Shown here piece after piece: positions 17,966 to 26,391 of a stretch of DNA of 64,000 nucleotides. Position 1 is the first letter of the stretch, and each line of letters opens with the position of its first letter. The DNA is taken from the NCBI GenBank assembly GCA_951813555.1, contig OX638344.1, positions 496,001 to 560,000 of the forward strand, read 5' to 3'. Made by a program: the position numbers and the translations under genes. Origin of the DNA: an uncultured Acidimicrobiales bacterium. GTDB lineage: Bacteria > Actinomycetota > Acidimicrobiia > Acidimicrobiales > Bin134. The notes under the pieces are model-generated. The model was not told the DNA's origin, searched no databases, and saw only the letters and a program-made list of their open reading frames with translations.

Positions 17966-19608
17966 CAGGCATCCTCCCCATGGTCGGACTCGGCCATCGG
18001 CACCCCAGTCAGGCTGCGGGCCACGTTCAAAGCCACCAGTACCAAGCCGCCCAACACGGCGATGTAGCCGATCAACCCGATCACATTGAGGGCCTCGACG
18101 AAGCCGAGGGAGTCGATATCGGCTATGCCTCTGGTCTGGTAGGGCCGGGCCGGCTGGTCGAAGAAGCCGCTCAGCACATCGGTGAGCCCTATCAAGATCG
18201 AGCCCCCGGCCAGCGGCAGCACCGACAGGTATCCCAATGGAGCATTGAGGGGACAGCCCAGCACTCGCGGCGCCCAGTGGAAGAGGCCGGCTACTGCGGC
18301 CAAAAGCCCGCCCAGCACCGCGTAGTTCATCATCCCGGTGACCAGGCTGGAGCCCTCCAGATCGTCCATGGCGTCGAAGAACCCCCGCCACACGTCGTCG
18401 TCGAACTCCCGCAGCACCCCCAAAGCGGGCTCGGCCACCCGGAGTACGCCGGCGACGACCGCCGCGGTCAGAAGTGCTCCGGAGATGGTGACCAGGGCGA
18501 ACTGCGGGGTGATCTGCGGGCGCTGCCCGGCGGAAGCGGCGTTGAATGCCAGCCAGCCGCCGTAGGCCACCACCACCAGGGCGATGGCCAAGCCGAAGGC
18601 CGTGAATACCACCTCGTTGGTGACGATGTGGGCGTCGTTGGCCGTTGGGTCGGCGCTGTCGAAGAAGCTCTGCGCCCAGGCGCCGAATGCGAAGAACCCG
18701 AAGGCGCCCACGATGACGGCCATGGGCTCGAACATCTTGGGGCGGCTGCGGTGGGCGGCGGTGAACACCTCGGCGGTGATGCCCAGCATGGGGATCACCC
18801 AGGCGTAGACCTGGGGGGCGTCGAACGCCCAGGCAACCTGCTCGAAGGGCGCATCTCCCCCGCCGAAGCCCACGGCGTCGGCCCCCCGCATGTCCACCCA
18901 AGAGATGACCAGGTTGGCCAGCAGCACCGGCAGCGAGAACAGCCACACCCCGGTGGCCACCAGCATCGACCAGGAGAAGGCGGGCACCTGGAGCAGGTCC
19001 ATACCCGCCGGGCGCTGGGTGACGATGGTGGTGAAGATCACACCGGCGCCGACCAACAGGCCCAGCCCGATCATGCCCAGCGACAGCACGGTGAGCTCCA
19101 CCGACTGCCCTCGGGCGGCACCGGCCTCCACCGAGCCCAGGCCGCCGTAGGAGAAGGTGGCCGCGATGTGGGTGATGGCGCCCACCAGCCAGGTCCAGAA
19201 GGCGGCGGCCGCCGCCCGGGGGAAGGCCACCGAGGAGGCGCCGAGCTGGCGGGGGATTACCACCGTGGCCAGGCCCAAAAACAGCGGCACCAGCCCGCAC
19301 AGGATCAATGTGGTCCGGTACAGGCCGAAGACCTGGAAGACCTCATTGGAGTTGGCGAAGACGCCGAAGCCCCCGTCGATATCGGCCTGCTCGATGCCGA
19401 TCAGCATCCCGAGGGCGAGGGCCAGCCCGGAGAGGAGCAGGGCGAAGGCCACATACATTTGGCCGATGGTCTGGTGATCGCCGGTGCTCAGGAATCGGGC
19501 CAAACCGGTGGGCGGGGTCCATTGGTCGGGCGACGACTGGACCGTGGGTCCGGAGTCGCCGCCTGCCGCGACCGCGTCTGGTTCTGGCCTCGTCTCAGTG
19601 AGGGTCAT
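17965..19608 (-). CDS. Cox1 paralogue lacking all heme and copper ligands
   Basis: A 547-residue polytopic protein clearly related to oxidase subunit I over its whole length: STGDHQTIGQMY matches FTVDHKRIGIMY, GASSVAFPRAAAAAFWTW matches GARDVAFPRLNAFSFWCF, and APQVYAWVIP matches HPEVYILILP. Every histidine ligand is replaced. By alignment with the ctaD product these are H100 to Y97, H282 to A264, H331/H332 to Q313/S314, H417 to M426 and H419 to N428. The tyrosine at 268 remains. It therefore cannot bind the oxidase hemes or CuB in the known way. The frame is intact and overlaps a Cox3-like gene, so it looks like a maintained non-catalytic subunit rather than a pseudogene. Confidence 0.85.
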   Translation of the reverse strand: MTLTETRPEPDAVAAGGDSGPTVQSSPDQWTPPTGLARFLSTGDHQTIGQMYVAFALLLSGLALALGMLIGIEQADIDGGFGVFANSNEVFQVFGLYRTTLILCGLVPLFLGLATVVIPRQLGASSVAFPRAAAAAFWTWLVGAITHIAATFSYGGLGSVEAGAARGQSVELTVLSLGMIGLGLLVGAGVIFTTIVTQRPAGMDLLQVPAFSWSMLVATGVWLFSLPVLLANLVISWVDMRGADAVGFGGGDAPFEQVAWAFDAPQVYAWVIPMLGITAEVFTAAHRSRPKMFEPMAVIVGAFGFFAFGAWAQSFFDSADPTANDAHIVTNEVVFTAFGLAIALVVVAYGGWLAFNAASAGQRPQITPQFALVTISGALLTAAVVAGVLRVAEPALGVLREFDDDVWRGFFDAMDDLEGSSLVTGMMNYAVLGGLLAAVAGLFHWAPRVLGCPLNAPLGYLSVLPLAGGSILIGLTDVLSGFFDQPARPYQTRGIADIDSLGFVEALNVIGLIGYIAVLGGLVLVALNVARSLTGVPMAESDHGEDA

Positions 19609-19713
19609 CGTGCTCCACGAAGGCGGGTGTGGGTCGGAACTTTACACATCGCCCCCGCCGTTTCTCGCATCAAACAGCATTGCCGAAACACCCGCTGGGA
19701 TCGGGTTTTTGCA

Positions 19714-20682
19714 TCAGACACCGGTGCGAACCACCTGGTCGATCACCATCGCTCCGAACAGCAGGGTGATGTAGGTAATGGAATAGGAGAACAGCCGCAT
19801 GGCCGATGCGGTGGCCTCAGTGCGCAGCACCTGCACCGCGAAGAACAAAAAGACGGCGCCCAAGACTATGGCGCTGATCAAATACACCAGTCCCATCTCG
19901 CCCACCGCGCTGAACAGAACCGACAGCGCCCACAGCACCACGGTGTAGCCGATGATCCGCACCGCGGTGGTTCGGGTGCTGGCTACCGCCGGGAGCATGG
20001 GCACGTTGGCCGCTTGATAGTCGTCCCGATAGCGGATGGCCAGGGCCCAGAAGTGGGGCGGCGTCCAGTAGAAGATGAGGCCGAACAGCACGAGCGGGGC
20101 CCAGCCGAGGCTGTTGGTCACCGCCGACCAGCCCACCAGCACCGGCACCGCACCGGCGGCCCCGCCGATGATGATGTTGCGGGTGGAGGTGCGCTTGAGC
20201 CACAGCGTGTACACGAACACGTAAAAGGCGGTGGCCGACACGGCCAGCACCGCGCTGAGGAGGTTCACGAATCCCCACAGCCACGCGAAGGCCAGGGCTT
20301 CCAGAGCGATGGCGAACACCAGCGCTCGGCCGGGGGCGACTTCGCCGGTGACCAGGGGGCGGTTCTTGGTGCGCTCCATGAGCCGGTCGATGTCGCGGTC
20401 GACGTACATGTTGATGGCATTGGCCCCGCCGGCGGCCAAGGTGCCGCCCACGACGGTGGCCACCATGAGCCACACCGATGGGATACCCCGGTCGGCCACC
20501 ACCATGGTGGGCACCGTGGTGACCAGCAGCAGCTCGATGATGCGGGGTTTGGTGAGGGCGATGTAGGCCTTAGCCGTGCGAGTGCCGCGGCGAGGAGACG
20601 TGCGGGTAGGGCTGATCCCTGAGCTTGTGGGCGGTTCGGCGACGCGCGTGCGGCTGCGAGGAGACAGGTGGGTGAGACCCAT
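19714..20682 (-). CDS. ctaB: Protoheme IX farnesyltransferase (heme O synthase)
   Basis: A UbiA-family prenyltransferase that adds a farnesyl group to heme b, giving heme O, the precursor of heme A. The product has 322 residues with about nine membrane helices and the Asp-rich prenyl-diphosphate motif NMYVDRDIDRLMERTKNRP. A second motif region lies around YRDDYQAANVPMLP. I chose the ATG at 20682. The frame also has a TTG at 20721 that would add 13 residues. The N-terminal 35 residues are polar and Ser/Thr/Arg-rich. It heads the minus-strand oxidase run and diverges from ctaA. Confidence 0.93.
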   Translation of the reverse strand: MGLTHLSPRSRTRVAEPPTSSGISPTRTSPRRGTRTAKAYIALTKPRIIELLLVTTVPTMVVADRGIPSVWLMVATVVGGTLAAGGANAINMYVDRDIDRLMERTKNRPLVTGEVAPGRALVFAIALEALAFAWLWGFVNLLSAVLAVSATAFYVFVYTLWLKRTSTRNIIIGGAAGAVPVLVGWSAVTNSLGWAPLVLFGLIFYWTPPHFWALAIRYRDDYQAANVPMLPAVASTRTTAVRIIGYTVVLWALSVLFSAVGEMGLVYLISAIVLGAVFLFFAVQVLRTEATASAMRLFSYSITYITLLFGAMVIDQVVRTGV

Positions 20683-20813
20683 GGCGTGTCCAGAGTACGG
20701 TTTCGGCGCTGAGCAGGCCAAGGTATCGAGACTGTGCCGGTGCTTTGGGGAAGACCCCGCGAAACACCTGCTTGGGATGACCGACTGTCACAGGCGACCC
20801 GTACAATTCAGGC
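20683..20813. promoter_or_regulatory. Divergent promoter region between ctaB and ctaA
   Basis: These 131 bp separate two divergent heme A pathway genes, so promoters in both directions are expected here. I see no clear hexamer pairs or palindromic operator. Assignment rests on gene arrangement only. Confidence 0.4.
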
Positions 20814-21725
20814 GTGATGCAACCCCGGGTATCCCCCGCCGCCTACCGCAAGATCACCGTTGGGGCGCTGGCCCTTCTGGCGTTGATCATTGTGAGCGGG
20901 GGCGCGGTCCGGCTCACCGGCTCGGGGCTGGGCTGCTCCGACTGGCCAGCGTGCGAGAACGACCAGTTGGTGGCCCCGCTGGAAACCCACGCCATGATCG
21001 AGTTCATCAACCGGCTCATCACCGGTCTGGTGTCGGCCATTGTCATCGCCGCCGTGCTGGGCTCTCACTGGCGGGTGCCGCGGCGGGCCGATCTGGTGTG
21101 GCTGTCATGGGGATTGGTGGCCGGGGTGCTGGCCCAGATCGTGCTGGGCGGTCTGGTGGTGCTGTACGAGTTGCCCCCTCTGCTGGTGATCGGCCACTTC
21201 CTGCTGTCGATGGTGCTGCTGTGGAACGCGGTGGTGCTGCTGTGGCGGGCCTCCGACGACGACGGGCACGGGAGCGAGCCGAGGGCCCGCCCCCATTGGG
21301 TGGGGAACGTGGTGGTGGCGCTCACATCGGTGGTGATCGTGACCGGGACCATCGTCACCGGGGCCGGTCCCCATGGCGGCGACGAGGACGCCGAGCGCAT
21401 TGACGTGGCGGTGAGGGACGTGGCCCAAATCCACGGGTCCACGGTGGTGGCTCTTTTGGTGGTATTGGCCGGGCTGGTGTGGTGGCTGTGGCATCGGCGC
21501 GCCCCCGAACGGGTCCAGCAGTGGGGGCGGATCGTGTTGGGGGTGGCCCTGGCCCAAGGGCTCATCGGGTACGTGCAGTACTTCACCGGCGTGCCGGTTC
21601 TGCTGGTGGGCGCGCACATCGCCGGCGCCGCCCTACTGTGGATAGCCACCGTGTTCTTCTGGCTCAACGTGAGAGGCCCGCTCGTGCCGGCCGAGGTCAC
21701 CGTCGAACAGGCGGTGGTGGCATGA
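20814..21725 (+). CDS. ctaA: Heme A synthase (COX15/CtaA)
   Basis: Converts heme O to heme A in the membrane for the caa3 oxidase. The 303-residue product has eight hydrophobic segments in two four-helix halves. Typical elements are the cysteine pair C41 and C47 (CSDWPAC) in the first extracytoplasmic loop, EFINRLITG, and the histidine helices GHFLLS, QIHGSTV and GAHIAGA. The GTG at 20814 is directly followed by an ATG (20817), and either may be used. Its stop overlaps the start of clpS. Confidence 0.92.
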   Translation: MMQPRVSPAAYRKITVGALALLALIIVSGGAVRLTGSGLGCSDWPACENDQLVAPLETHAMIEFINRLITGLVSAIVIAAVLGSHWRVPRRADLVWLSWGLVAGVLAQIVLGGLVVLYELPPLLVIGHFLLSMVLLWNAVVLLWRASDDDGHGSEPRARPHWVGNVVVALTSVVIVTGTIVTGAGPHGGDEDAERIDVAVRDVAQIHGSTVVALLVVLAGLVWWLWHRRAPERVQQWGRIVLGVALAQGLIGYVQYFTGVPVLLVGAHIAGAALLWIATVFFWLNVRGPLVPAEVTVEQAVVA

Positions 21726-22030
21726 CTCCCCCTGCTCCCGTGGAGGTGGCCCCTGCCGAGGTGAAGCAGCCCGACGATAACATCGACGTCCGGCCCGACC
21801 GGCCGTGGAAGGTGATCGTGTGGAACGATCCCATCAATTTGATGTCGTATGTGACCTTCGTCTTCCAGAAGCTGTTCGGCTACAGCAAGGAGAAGGCCAC
21901 GCAACTCATGATGGACGTCCACTACAAGGGCCGGGCTGTAGTGTCGGACGGCCCCCGGGAGAAGGCGGAGATGGACGTGTTCCGCCTCCATGAGCACGGA
22001 CTGTGGGCCACCATGGAGCACGACGACTGA
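21722..22030 (+). CDS. clpS: ATP-dependent Clp protease adaptor ClpS
   Basis: A small cytoplasmic adaptor (102 residues) that binds N-end-rule substrates and delivers them to ClpA/ClpC with ClpP. After a flexible Pro-rich N-terminus of about 28 residues, the core reads [16 protein letters not shown] and [22 protein letters not shown], matching the family's NDD/N-P loop and VHxKG helix. The ATG at 21722 overlaps the ctaA stop by 4 bp (ATGA). A DUF2017 gene follows, an association often seen in actinobacteria. Confidence 0.94.
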   Translation: MTPPAPVEVAPAEVKQPDDNIDVRPDRPWKVIVWNDPINLMSYVTFVFQKLFGYSKEKATQLMMDVHYKGRAVVSDGPREKAEMDVFRLHEHGLWATMEHDD

Positions 22031-22091
22031 TGGCGGTACGAATCATCGGGATGCGGCTGATGTGTGGGCGTACCCTGAAAGAGAGAGGCTG

Positions 22092-22574
22092 ATGGCGCCG
22101 CAACGACCGGTGGAGCCCAACGGGGACGGGACGTACAGCCTGAATCTGCGGGAAGATGGACGCGCGCTGATCGCCACCATCGTTCCCGAGCTGCGAGCGG
22201 TGCTGGCCGACGACCCCAACGACGAGGTGCTGACCCGCCTGTTCCCCACCGCCCGGCCCGACGATCCCGAGGCCGAGGCGGAGTACCGGGAGATGGTGCG
22301 TGACGAGCTGGTGGCGAAGCGGCTGGCCCGGCTGGACATGGTGGGTGAGCTGGCCGAGGCCACCGAATTGAACCAAGAGCAGCTGGCCGCCTGGATGGGG
22401 GCGGTGAACGACATCCGGTTGGTGCTGGGCACCCGCCTGGAGGTCAGCGAGGAAGACGAATTCGATGACGACGTGGAAGAGGAGGACACCGCCGAGTCGG
22501 TGGCCCGATCGGCCTACTGGTATCTGGGCTGGCTGCTAGAGCATTTGGTGGAGGCGTCGGCTTCCGAGCTGTGA
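22092..22574 (+). CDS. DUF2017 family protein
   Basis: A 160-residue, mostly helical, acidic protein of a family repeatedly found next to clpS in actinobacteria. Its function is not established, and a role with the Clp system is a neighbourhood inference. The start MAPQRPVEPNG follows an agagagg ribosome-binding stretch. A very acidic segment (EEDEFDDDVEEEDTAES) lies near residues 120-138, before a C-terminal helix with WYLGWLLEHLVEA. It ends one base before the convergent SPFH gene. Confidence 0.85.
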   Translation: MAPQRPVEPNGDGTYSLNLREDGRALIATIVPELRAVLADDPNDEVLTRLFPTARPDDPEAEAEYREMVRDELVAKRLARLDMVGELAEATELNQEQLAAWMGAVNDIRLVLGTRLEVSEEDEFDDDVEEEDTAESVARSAYWYLGWLLEHLVEASASEL

Positions 22575-23519
<945 letters not shown>

Positions 23520-23528
23520 GACTGCTTC

Positions 23529-23999
23529 CTAACTTTCTGCGTTCTCAGTTGTTTGCTCTTGGGGGATGGGCACGACCATCAGGCGGGTGCCGTCGATTTC
23601 GGTGACCATGACCCGGGTGTCGACTTCGATGGGCTCGGTGGCTGAGGCCCGCCATTCCTCGCCCCCGATGCGCACCATGCCGGTCTGGGCGTCGTCGTCC
23701 ACCCGCTCGATGATCTTGCCGTGGGCGTCGATGAGCCGATTGGCACCGACTCGGGGCTGTTCCACTTCGTTCTGGCGACCGACGAATCGGCGCAAGTACA
23801 CGAAGCTGACCGCGGTGGCCACAAAGAAGACCAGCCACTGCCAGAGGATGTGGACGTCTGCCCAGGCCAAAACTGCGGCAGCCGCCGCTCCTATGGCGAA
23901 GGGGAGCAGGAAGAACCCGGCGGTGAACACCTCGGCCAGCGAGAAGACCACCGCGGAGCACGTCCAAAGCCAACGCCAGACCTCGTTCTCCACGCCCAT
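23529..23999 (-). CDS. NfeD-like membrane protein
   Basis: A 156-residue partner of the SPFH protein. Three hydrophobic segments (about 8-27, 31-50 and 52-68) are followed by a C-terminal OB-fold typical of NfeD: LIDAHGKIIERVDDDAQTG, then VRIGGEEWRASA and a closing VMVTEIDGTRLMVVP. I chose the ATG at 23999 because agaggaggc stands just before it, and the upstream ATG at 24035 would add 12 non-hydrophobic residues. It is probably co-transcribed with the SPFH gene. Confidence 0.9.
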   Translation of the reverse strand: MGVENEVWRWLWTCSAVVFSLAEVFTAGFFLLPFAIGAAAAAVLAWADVHILWQWLVFFVATAVSFVYLRRFVGRQNEVEQPRVGANRLIDAHGKIIERVDDDAQTGMVRIGGEEWRASATEPIEVDTRVMVTEIDGTRLMVVPIPQEQTTENAES

Positions 24000-24075
24000 G
24001 CCTCCTCTGCATCCCGGGATACTGGTTGAGGCCATGATATCTCTTTTTCAATGCGGTTCCGTCAGGCCGGACTGC

Positions 24076-24081
24076 TATCGT
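24076..24081 (+). promoter_or_regulatory. Possible -10 element upstream of tRNA-Glu
   Basis: The string TGC-TATCGT fits an extended -10 (TGnTAnnnT) 23 bp before the tRNA-Glu gene. No good -35 hexamer stands 17 bp upstream. Weak support. Confidence 0.35.
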
Positions 24082-24104
24082 GATTCGGCCCTAGCGGGTC
24101 GAGA

Positions 24105-24177
24105 GCCCCCATCGTCCAGCGGCCTAGGACGCCGCCCTTTCAAGGCGGTAACACGGGTTCGAATCCCGTTGGGGGTA
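24105..24177 (+). tRNA. tRNA-Glu (UUC)
   Basis: This is a 73-nt cloverleaf. The acceptor arm GCCCCCA pairs with TGGGGGT (a G-T pair at the end), with discriminator A at 24177. The anticodon stem CCGCC/GGCGG encloses loop CTTTCAA, giving anticodon TTC (24139-24141). The T arm is CGGG-TTCGAAT-CCCG, canonical. CCA is not encoded. It is first of three tRNA genes in tandem. Confidence 0.95.
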
Positions 24178-24217
24178 CAAAGTTCGGCGTTTCGTTTCAT
24201 TATGGGCGGCGACAGAT

Positions 24218-24264
24218 CTGCCCCGCCGGGGCAGCGACAATACTGCCTTCCAGGGCAGCGACAA
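24218..24264 (+). repeat. Two tandem hairpins between tRNA-Glu and tRNA-Asp
   Basis: Two near-identical units lie next to each other. The first has stem CTGCCCC (24218-24224) and GGGGCAG (24228-24234) with a 3-nt loop. The second has CTGCC (24243-24247) and GGCAG (24254-24258). Each is followed by cgacaa. Neither has a T run, so processing or partial termination of the tRNA transcript is more likely than full termination. Confidence 0.6.
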
Positions 24265-24267
24265 CAA

Positions 24268-24342
24268 GGTCCCGTGGTGCAGTTTGGAGTGCACGCCGGC
24301 CTGTCAAGCCGGAGGTCGCGGGTTCAAATCCCGTCGGGACCG
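24268..24342 (+). tRNA. tRNA-Asp (GUC)
   Basis: The acceptor arm GGTCCCG pairs with CGGGACC, with discriminator G at 24342 as usual for tRNA-Asp. The anticodon stem CCGGC/GCCGG carries loop CTGTCAA, anticodon GTC. The T arm CGGG-TTCAAAT-CCCG is canonical. CCA is not encoded. Confidence 0.95.
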
Positions 24343-24355
24343 CACAACAGAACAC

Positions 24356-24431
24356 GGTCGGGTAGCTCAGTAGGCAGAGCGTCCGCCTGAAAAGCGGAAG
24401 GTCACCGGATCGACGCCGGTCCCGACCACCA
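24356..24431 (+). tRNA. tRNA-Phe (GAA) with unusual T-loop, CCA encoded
   Basis: The acceptor arm GGTCGGG pairs with CCCGACC, followed by discriminator A (24428) and an encoded CCA (24429-24431). The anticodon stem TCCGC/GCGGA carries loop CTGAAAA, anticodon GAA for Phe. The D arm GCTC-GAGC is normal. The T arm reads ACCGG-ATCGACG-CCGGT, so position 54, nearly always T, is A. All stems pair, so the gene is probably functional, but the T-loop departs from the TTCRA rule. Confidence 0.88.
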
Positions 24432-24442
24432 CCCACCCCCCA

Positions 24443-24479
24443 ACGGCCCGGAGCGAAGCCCAACCCCGCTCCGGGCCGT
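24443..24479 (+). terminator. Strong stem-loop after the tRNA cluster
   Basis: A perfect 13-bp inverted repeat: ACGGCCCGGAGCG at 24443-24455 and CGCTCCGGGCCGT at 24467-24479, with an 11-nt loop. Only a weak T stretch follows (ccctttg). It lies between the tRNA genes and the convergent vapC-like gene and probably ends transcription from both sides. Confidence 0.8.
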
Positions 24480-24509
24480 GCCCTTTGCGGAGTCCGAAGC
24501 TGCGTGGTT

Positions 24510-24926
24510 TCAGGAATTGGGGTCGAGAATCGAGACAAGCCTGGTCCGGTTGGCCCAGTCGGTGATCTCGCGGTCGGCGGTGGCCAGCCGGTAGCCGCCG
24601 AGGATTGCGGTGGCGGTGACTATACGGTCGGCGGGATCAGGGTGAAATCCCTCCGCGCCCAGCTCCACCGAGCGAATGGCAATCTCATCATCCACCGGAA
24701 CAGTGTTCAGCCCGTCGGCTATCCAACCCCTGTAGAGGACGCGGGGAGGCATATCCAACTCGAGTCGACCCTTGTCATACTGCAAGGCAATTTCCCAAAA
24801 CGTGAACGAAGACACAGCGGCTTCGCCCTCATCCCAGGCAGCTTGAATCTCATTCCTGGCCGCCACCCCGAGACGGGGCGTCGCGGAGACAAGCCACAAG
24901 AGGATGTGGGTGTCGAGAAGAATCAC
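24510..24926 (-). CDS. PIN-domain toxin (VapC-like)
   Basis: A 138-residue PIN-domain ribonuclease, the likely toxin of a type II toxin-antitoxin pair. The acidic metal-binding residues are in place: D5 (LLDTHILLW), E45 (FTFWEIALQY), D100 (DPADRIVTATA) and D118 (LATADREI). It starts at a GTG that shares bases with the antitoxin stop (GTGA), so translation is coupled. VapC enzymes usually cut tRNA or rRNA; the target here is unknown. The gene lies right beside a tRNA cluster. Confidence 0.9.
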   Translation of the reverse strand: MILLDTHILLWLVSATPRLGVAARNEIQAAWDEGEAAVSSFTFWEIALQYDKGRLELDMPPRVLYRGWIADGLNTVPVDDEIAIRSVELGAEGFHPDPADRIVTATAILGGYRLATADREITDWANRTRLVSILDPNS

Positions 24927-25210
24927 TCGATGCGTGGGAGATCAGGGTTTAGCACCCGGTCAGGATTGCCAATGGCTTCCCATTCCTCAGCAGGCACGAC
25001 GGGAGACATGATGTCGCCAACAATGCGGACTTGATCCCGGTAACGTCCCCACATTTGAGGCTTCGACTCCTCCGCGGGCACCAGGCGCGACACCGGTTTG
25101 CCGTGCTTGGTGATCACTATCTCTTCGCCGGTCTCATTCACCTCGTCCATCAGCGCCAGACACCGGTTCTTGAATTCTCCTGCTGGGATCGTCCGCGGGT
25201 TTGCCGACAT
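24923..25210 (-). CDS. Antitoxin, Phd/YefM family
   Basis: A 95-residue antitoxin with the Phd/YefM fold: IPAGEFKNRCLALMDEV, then EEIVITKHGKPVSRLVPAEE, a DNA-binding dimer domain, and a flexible C-terminus that would wrap the toxin. I chose the ATG at 25210 because a gggagg site precedes it at good spacing; the frame is open for five more codons. It precedes and overlaps the PIN toxin gene. Family members repress their own promoter, and a palindrome upstream (25244-25266) is the likely operator. Confidence 0.88.
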   Translation of the reverse strand: MSANPRTIPAGEFKNRCLALMDEVNETGEEIVITKHGKPVSRLVPAEESKPQMWGRYRDQVRIVGDIMSPVVPAEEWEAIGNPDRVLNPDLPRIE

Positions 25211-25243
25211 GCTGCAACCTCCCAAACGTCAAGCTGAGACAAA

Positions 25244-25266
25244 TATAGCCATAGCTAGTGGCTATA
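25244..25266. promoter_or_regulatory. Palindromic operator upstream of the toxin-antitoxin pair
   Basis: The perfect inverted repeat TATAGCCA / TGGCTATA has arms at 25244-25251 and 25259-25266 around tagctag. It is about 34 bp upstream of the antitoxin ATG. On the minus strand a TATATT hexamer overlaps one edge and could be the -10. The layout fits autorepression by the antitoxin. Confidence 0.65.
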
Positions 25267-25295
25267 GCTACAACAATTTGAACTGCCTCTGAGAA

Positions 25296-26369
25296 TTAGC
25301 CGTAGTGGGCGGCGACGTTTTCGGGGTAGCTGCGGGAGAAGTAGTTCCAGAGCTGTTCGCCGTAGGTGGAGGGGCGATAGGAGCTGGACATTTCGGCCAC
25401 GCCGGATTCGGTCTCGGCGATGCTGGCCATGAATCCGGCGGTGGTGTGGTGGGGGCTGGCAGCCACGGCGGCGGCGAATTTCTCGTCTAGCGGCAGCGGG
25501 GCCAGGCAGACGTCCAGCGACGGACCGTGGAAGTAACCCGCCGAGTAGCGCTCGTCGGTGGTGATCACCCGGTGGGCGGTGGCCACCAGGTAGTTGCCAG
25601 TCATGGCTTGGAGGGTCTCGCCCAGGTTGATGACATAAGACCCCTCTACGGCGGGGACGTCGATCCACTCCCCCTCCTGGTTCTGCACTTGCAGCCCCGC
25701 GGTGGGACCGTGATCCAGAACGGTCAAGAACCCGGTGTCGCGGTGGGCGTTGACCCCGGCCTCGCCCTCAGGGGTAGGGGGATAGTGGATGAACTTGGCC
25801 AGCGACATGGTTTGGGCTCCGAAGAACTGCTCCAAGTGGTCCTCGGCCAGTCCCAGACCCAGCGAGAGTGCTCCCAAGAGGCGGTTGGCCAAGCCCCCCA
25901 GTTCGTCGAACCACTGGTTGGTCAGCTCCCGGTGTCCGGGCAAGACGTCGTCAGGCAGCCATTGGTTTGGGCCCAGCAGCCGCAGATAGTAGGGCTCGAT
26001 GTCTTTGGGATAGGCGGGCCACTCGGTCCACCAGTCGATCTGCTCCCGGATGTCGGGGCGGTTGTTGGTGTACTCGGCTCCCTCCGGCTCCCAGCCCCGG
26101 AAATGGCGGGAGCGCCGCTTGTCGATGAGGGCCTTCTGCTCTTCGGAGAAGGCGAAGAACTTGCGCAACATGGCGAAGATGTTGTCGCTCAGGTCGTCGG
26201 ACACCCCGTGGTTCACAACCAACAAGAAGCCGACCTCGTGGCAGATCCGGCACAGCTCCTCGGCCAGTTCCATCCGCTGGTCCAGCGATCCTGTCAGTGG
26301 TCCGAGATCCACCACCGGAATCTGATCGAACGCGACTGGAGCGATCACGTTGTCAAGAGTAGCGGTCAT
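25296..26369 (-). CDS. 2-oxoglutarate/Fe(II) oxygenase, isopenicillin-N-synthase-like
   Basis: A 357-residue non-heme iron oxygenase. The N-terminal DIOX_N part (IPVVDLGPL, GFLLVVNHGV) is followed by the jelly-roll core with iron ligands H209 and D211 (NAHRDTG) and H266 (VATAHRV). The residues RYS at 274-276 stand where 2-oxoglutarate is bound in relatives. The substrate is unknown. The ATG at 26369 (MTATLDNVIAP) is taken as the start, since the frame upstream runs into the VOC gene. It is the last gene of a three-gene minus-strand unit with a VOC protein and a second oxygenase. Confidence 0.88.
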   Translation of the reverse strand: MTATLDNVIAPVAFDQIPVVDLGPLTGSLDQRMELAEELCRICHEVGFLLVVNHGVSDDLSDNIFAMLRKFFAFSEEQKALIDKRRSRHFRGWEPEGAEYTNNRPDIREQIDWWTEWPAYPKDIEPYYLRLLGPNQWLPDDVLPGHRELTNQWFDELGGLANRLLGALSLGLGLAEDHLEQFFGAQTMSLAKFIHYPPTPEGEAGVNAHRDTGFLTVLDHGPTAGLQVQNQEGEWIDVPAVEGSYVINLGETLQAMTGNYLVATAHRVITTDERYSAGYFHGPSLDVCLAPLPLDEKFAAAVAASPHHTTAGFMASIAETESGVAEMSSSYRPSTYGEQLWNYFSRSYPENVAAHYG

Positions 26370-26391
26370 ATCCAAGGTCCCCGGAAAGTCA

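Noticed and set aside
17980..20622. Plus-strand open frame of about 880 codons opposite the Cox1-like and ctaB genes
   Set aside because: Composition is typical of antisense GC-rich noise, and the minus-strand genes are clearly real membrane proteins.
24423..24510. tRNA cluster as an integration site for a mobile element
   Set aside because: No integrase, no direct repeat of the tRNA 3-prime end and no phage genes were found on either side; the neighbouring toxin-antitoxin pair alone is not enough.
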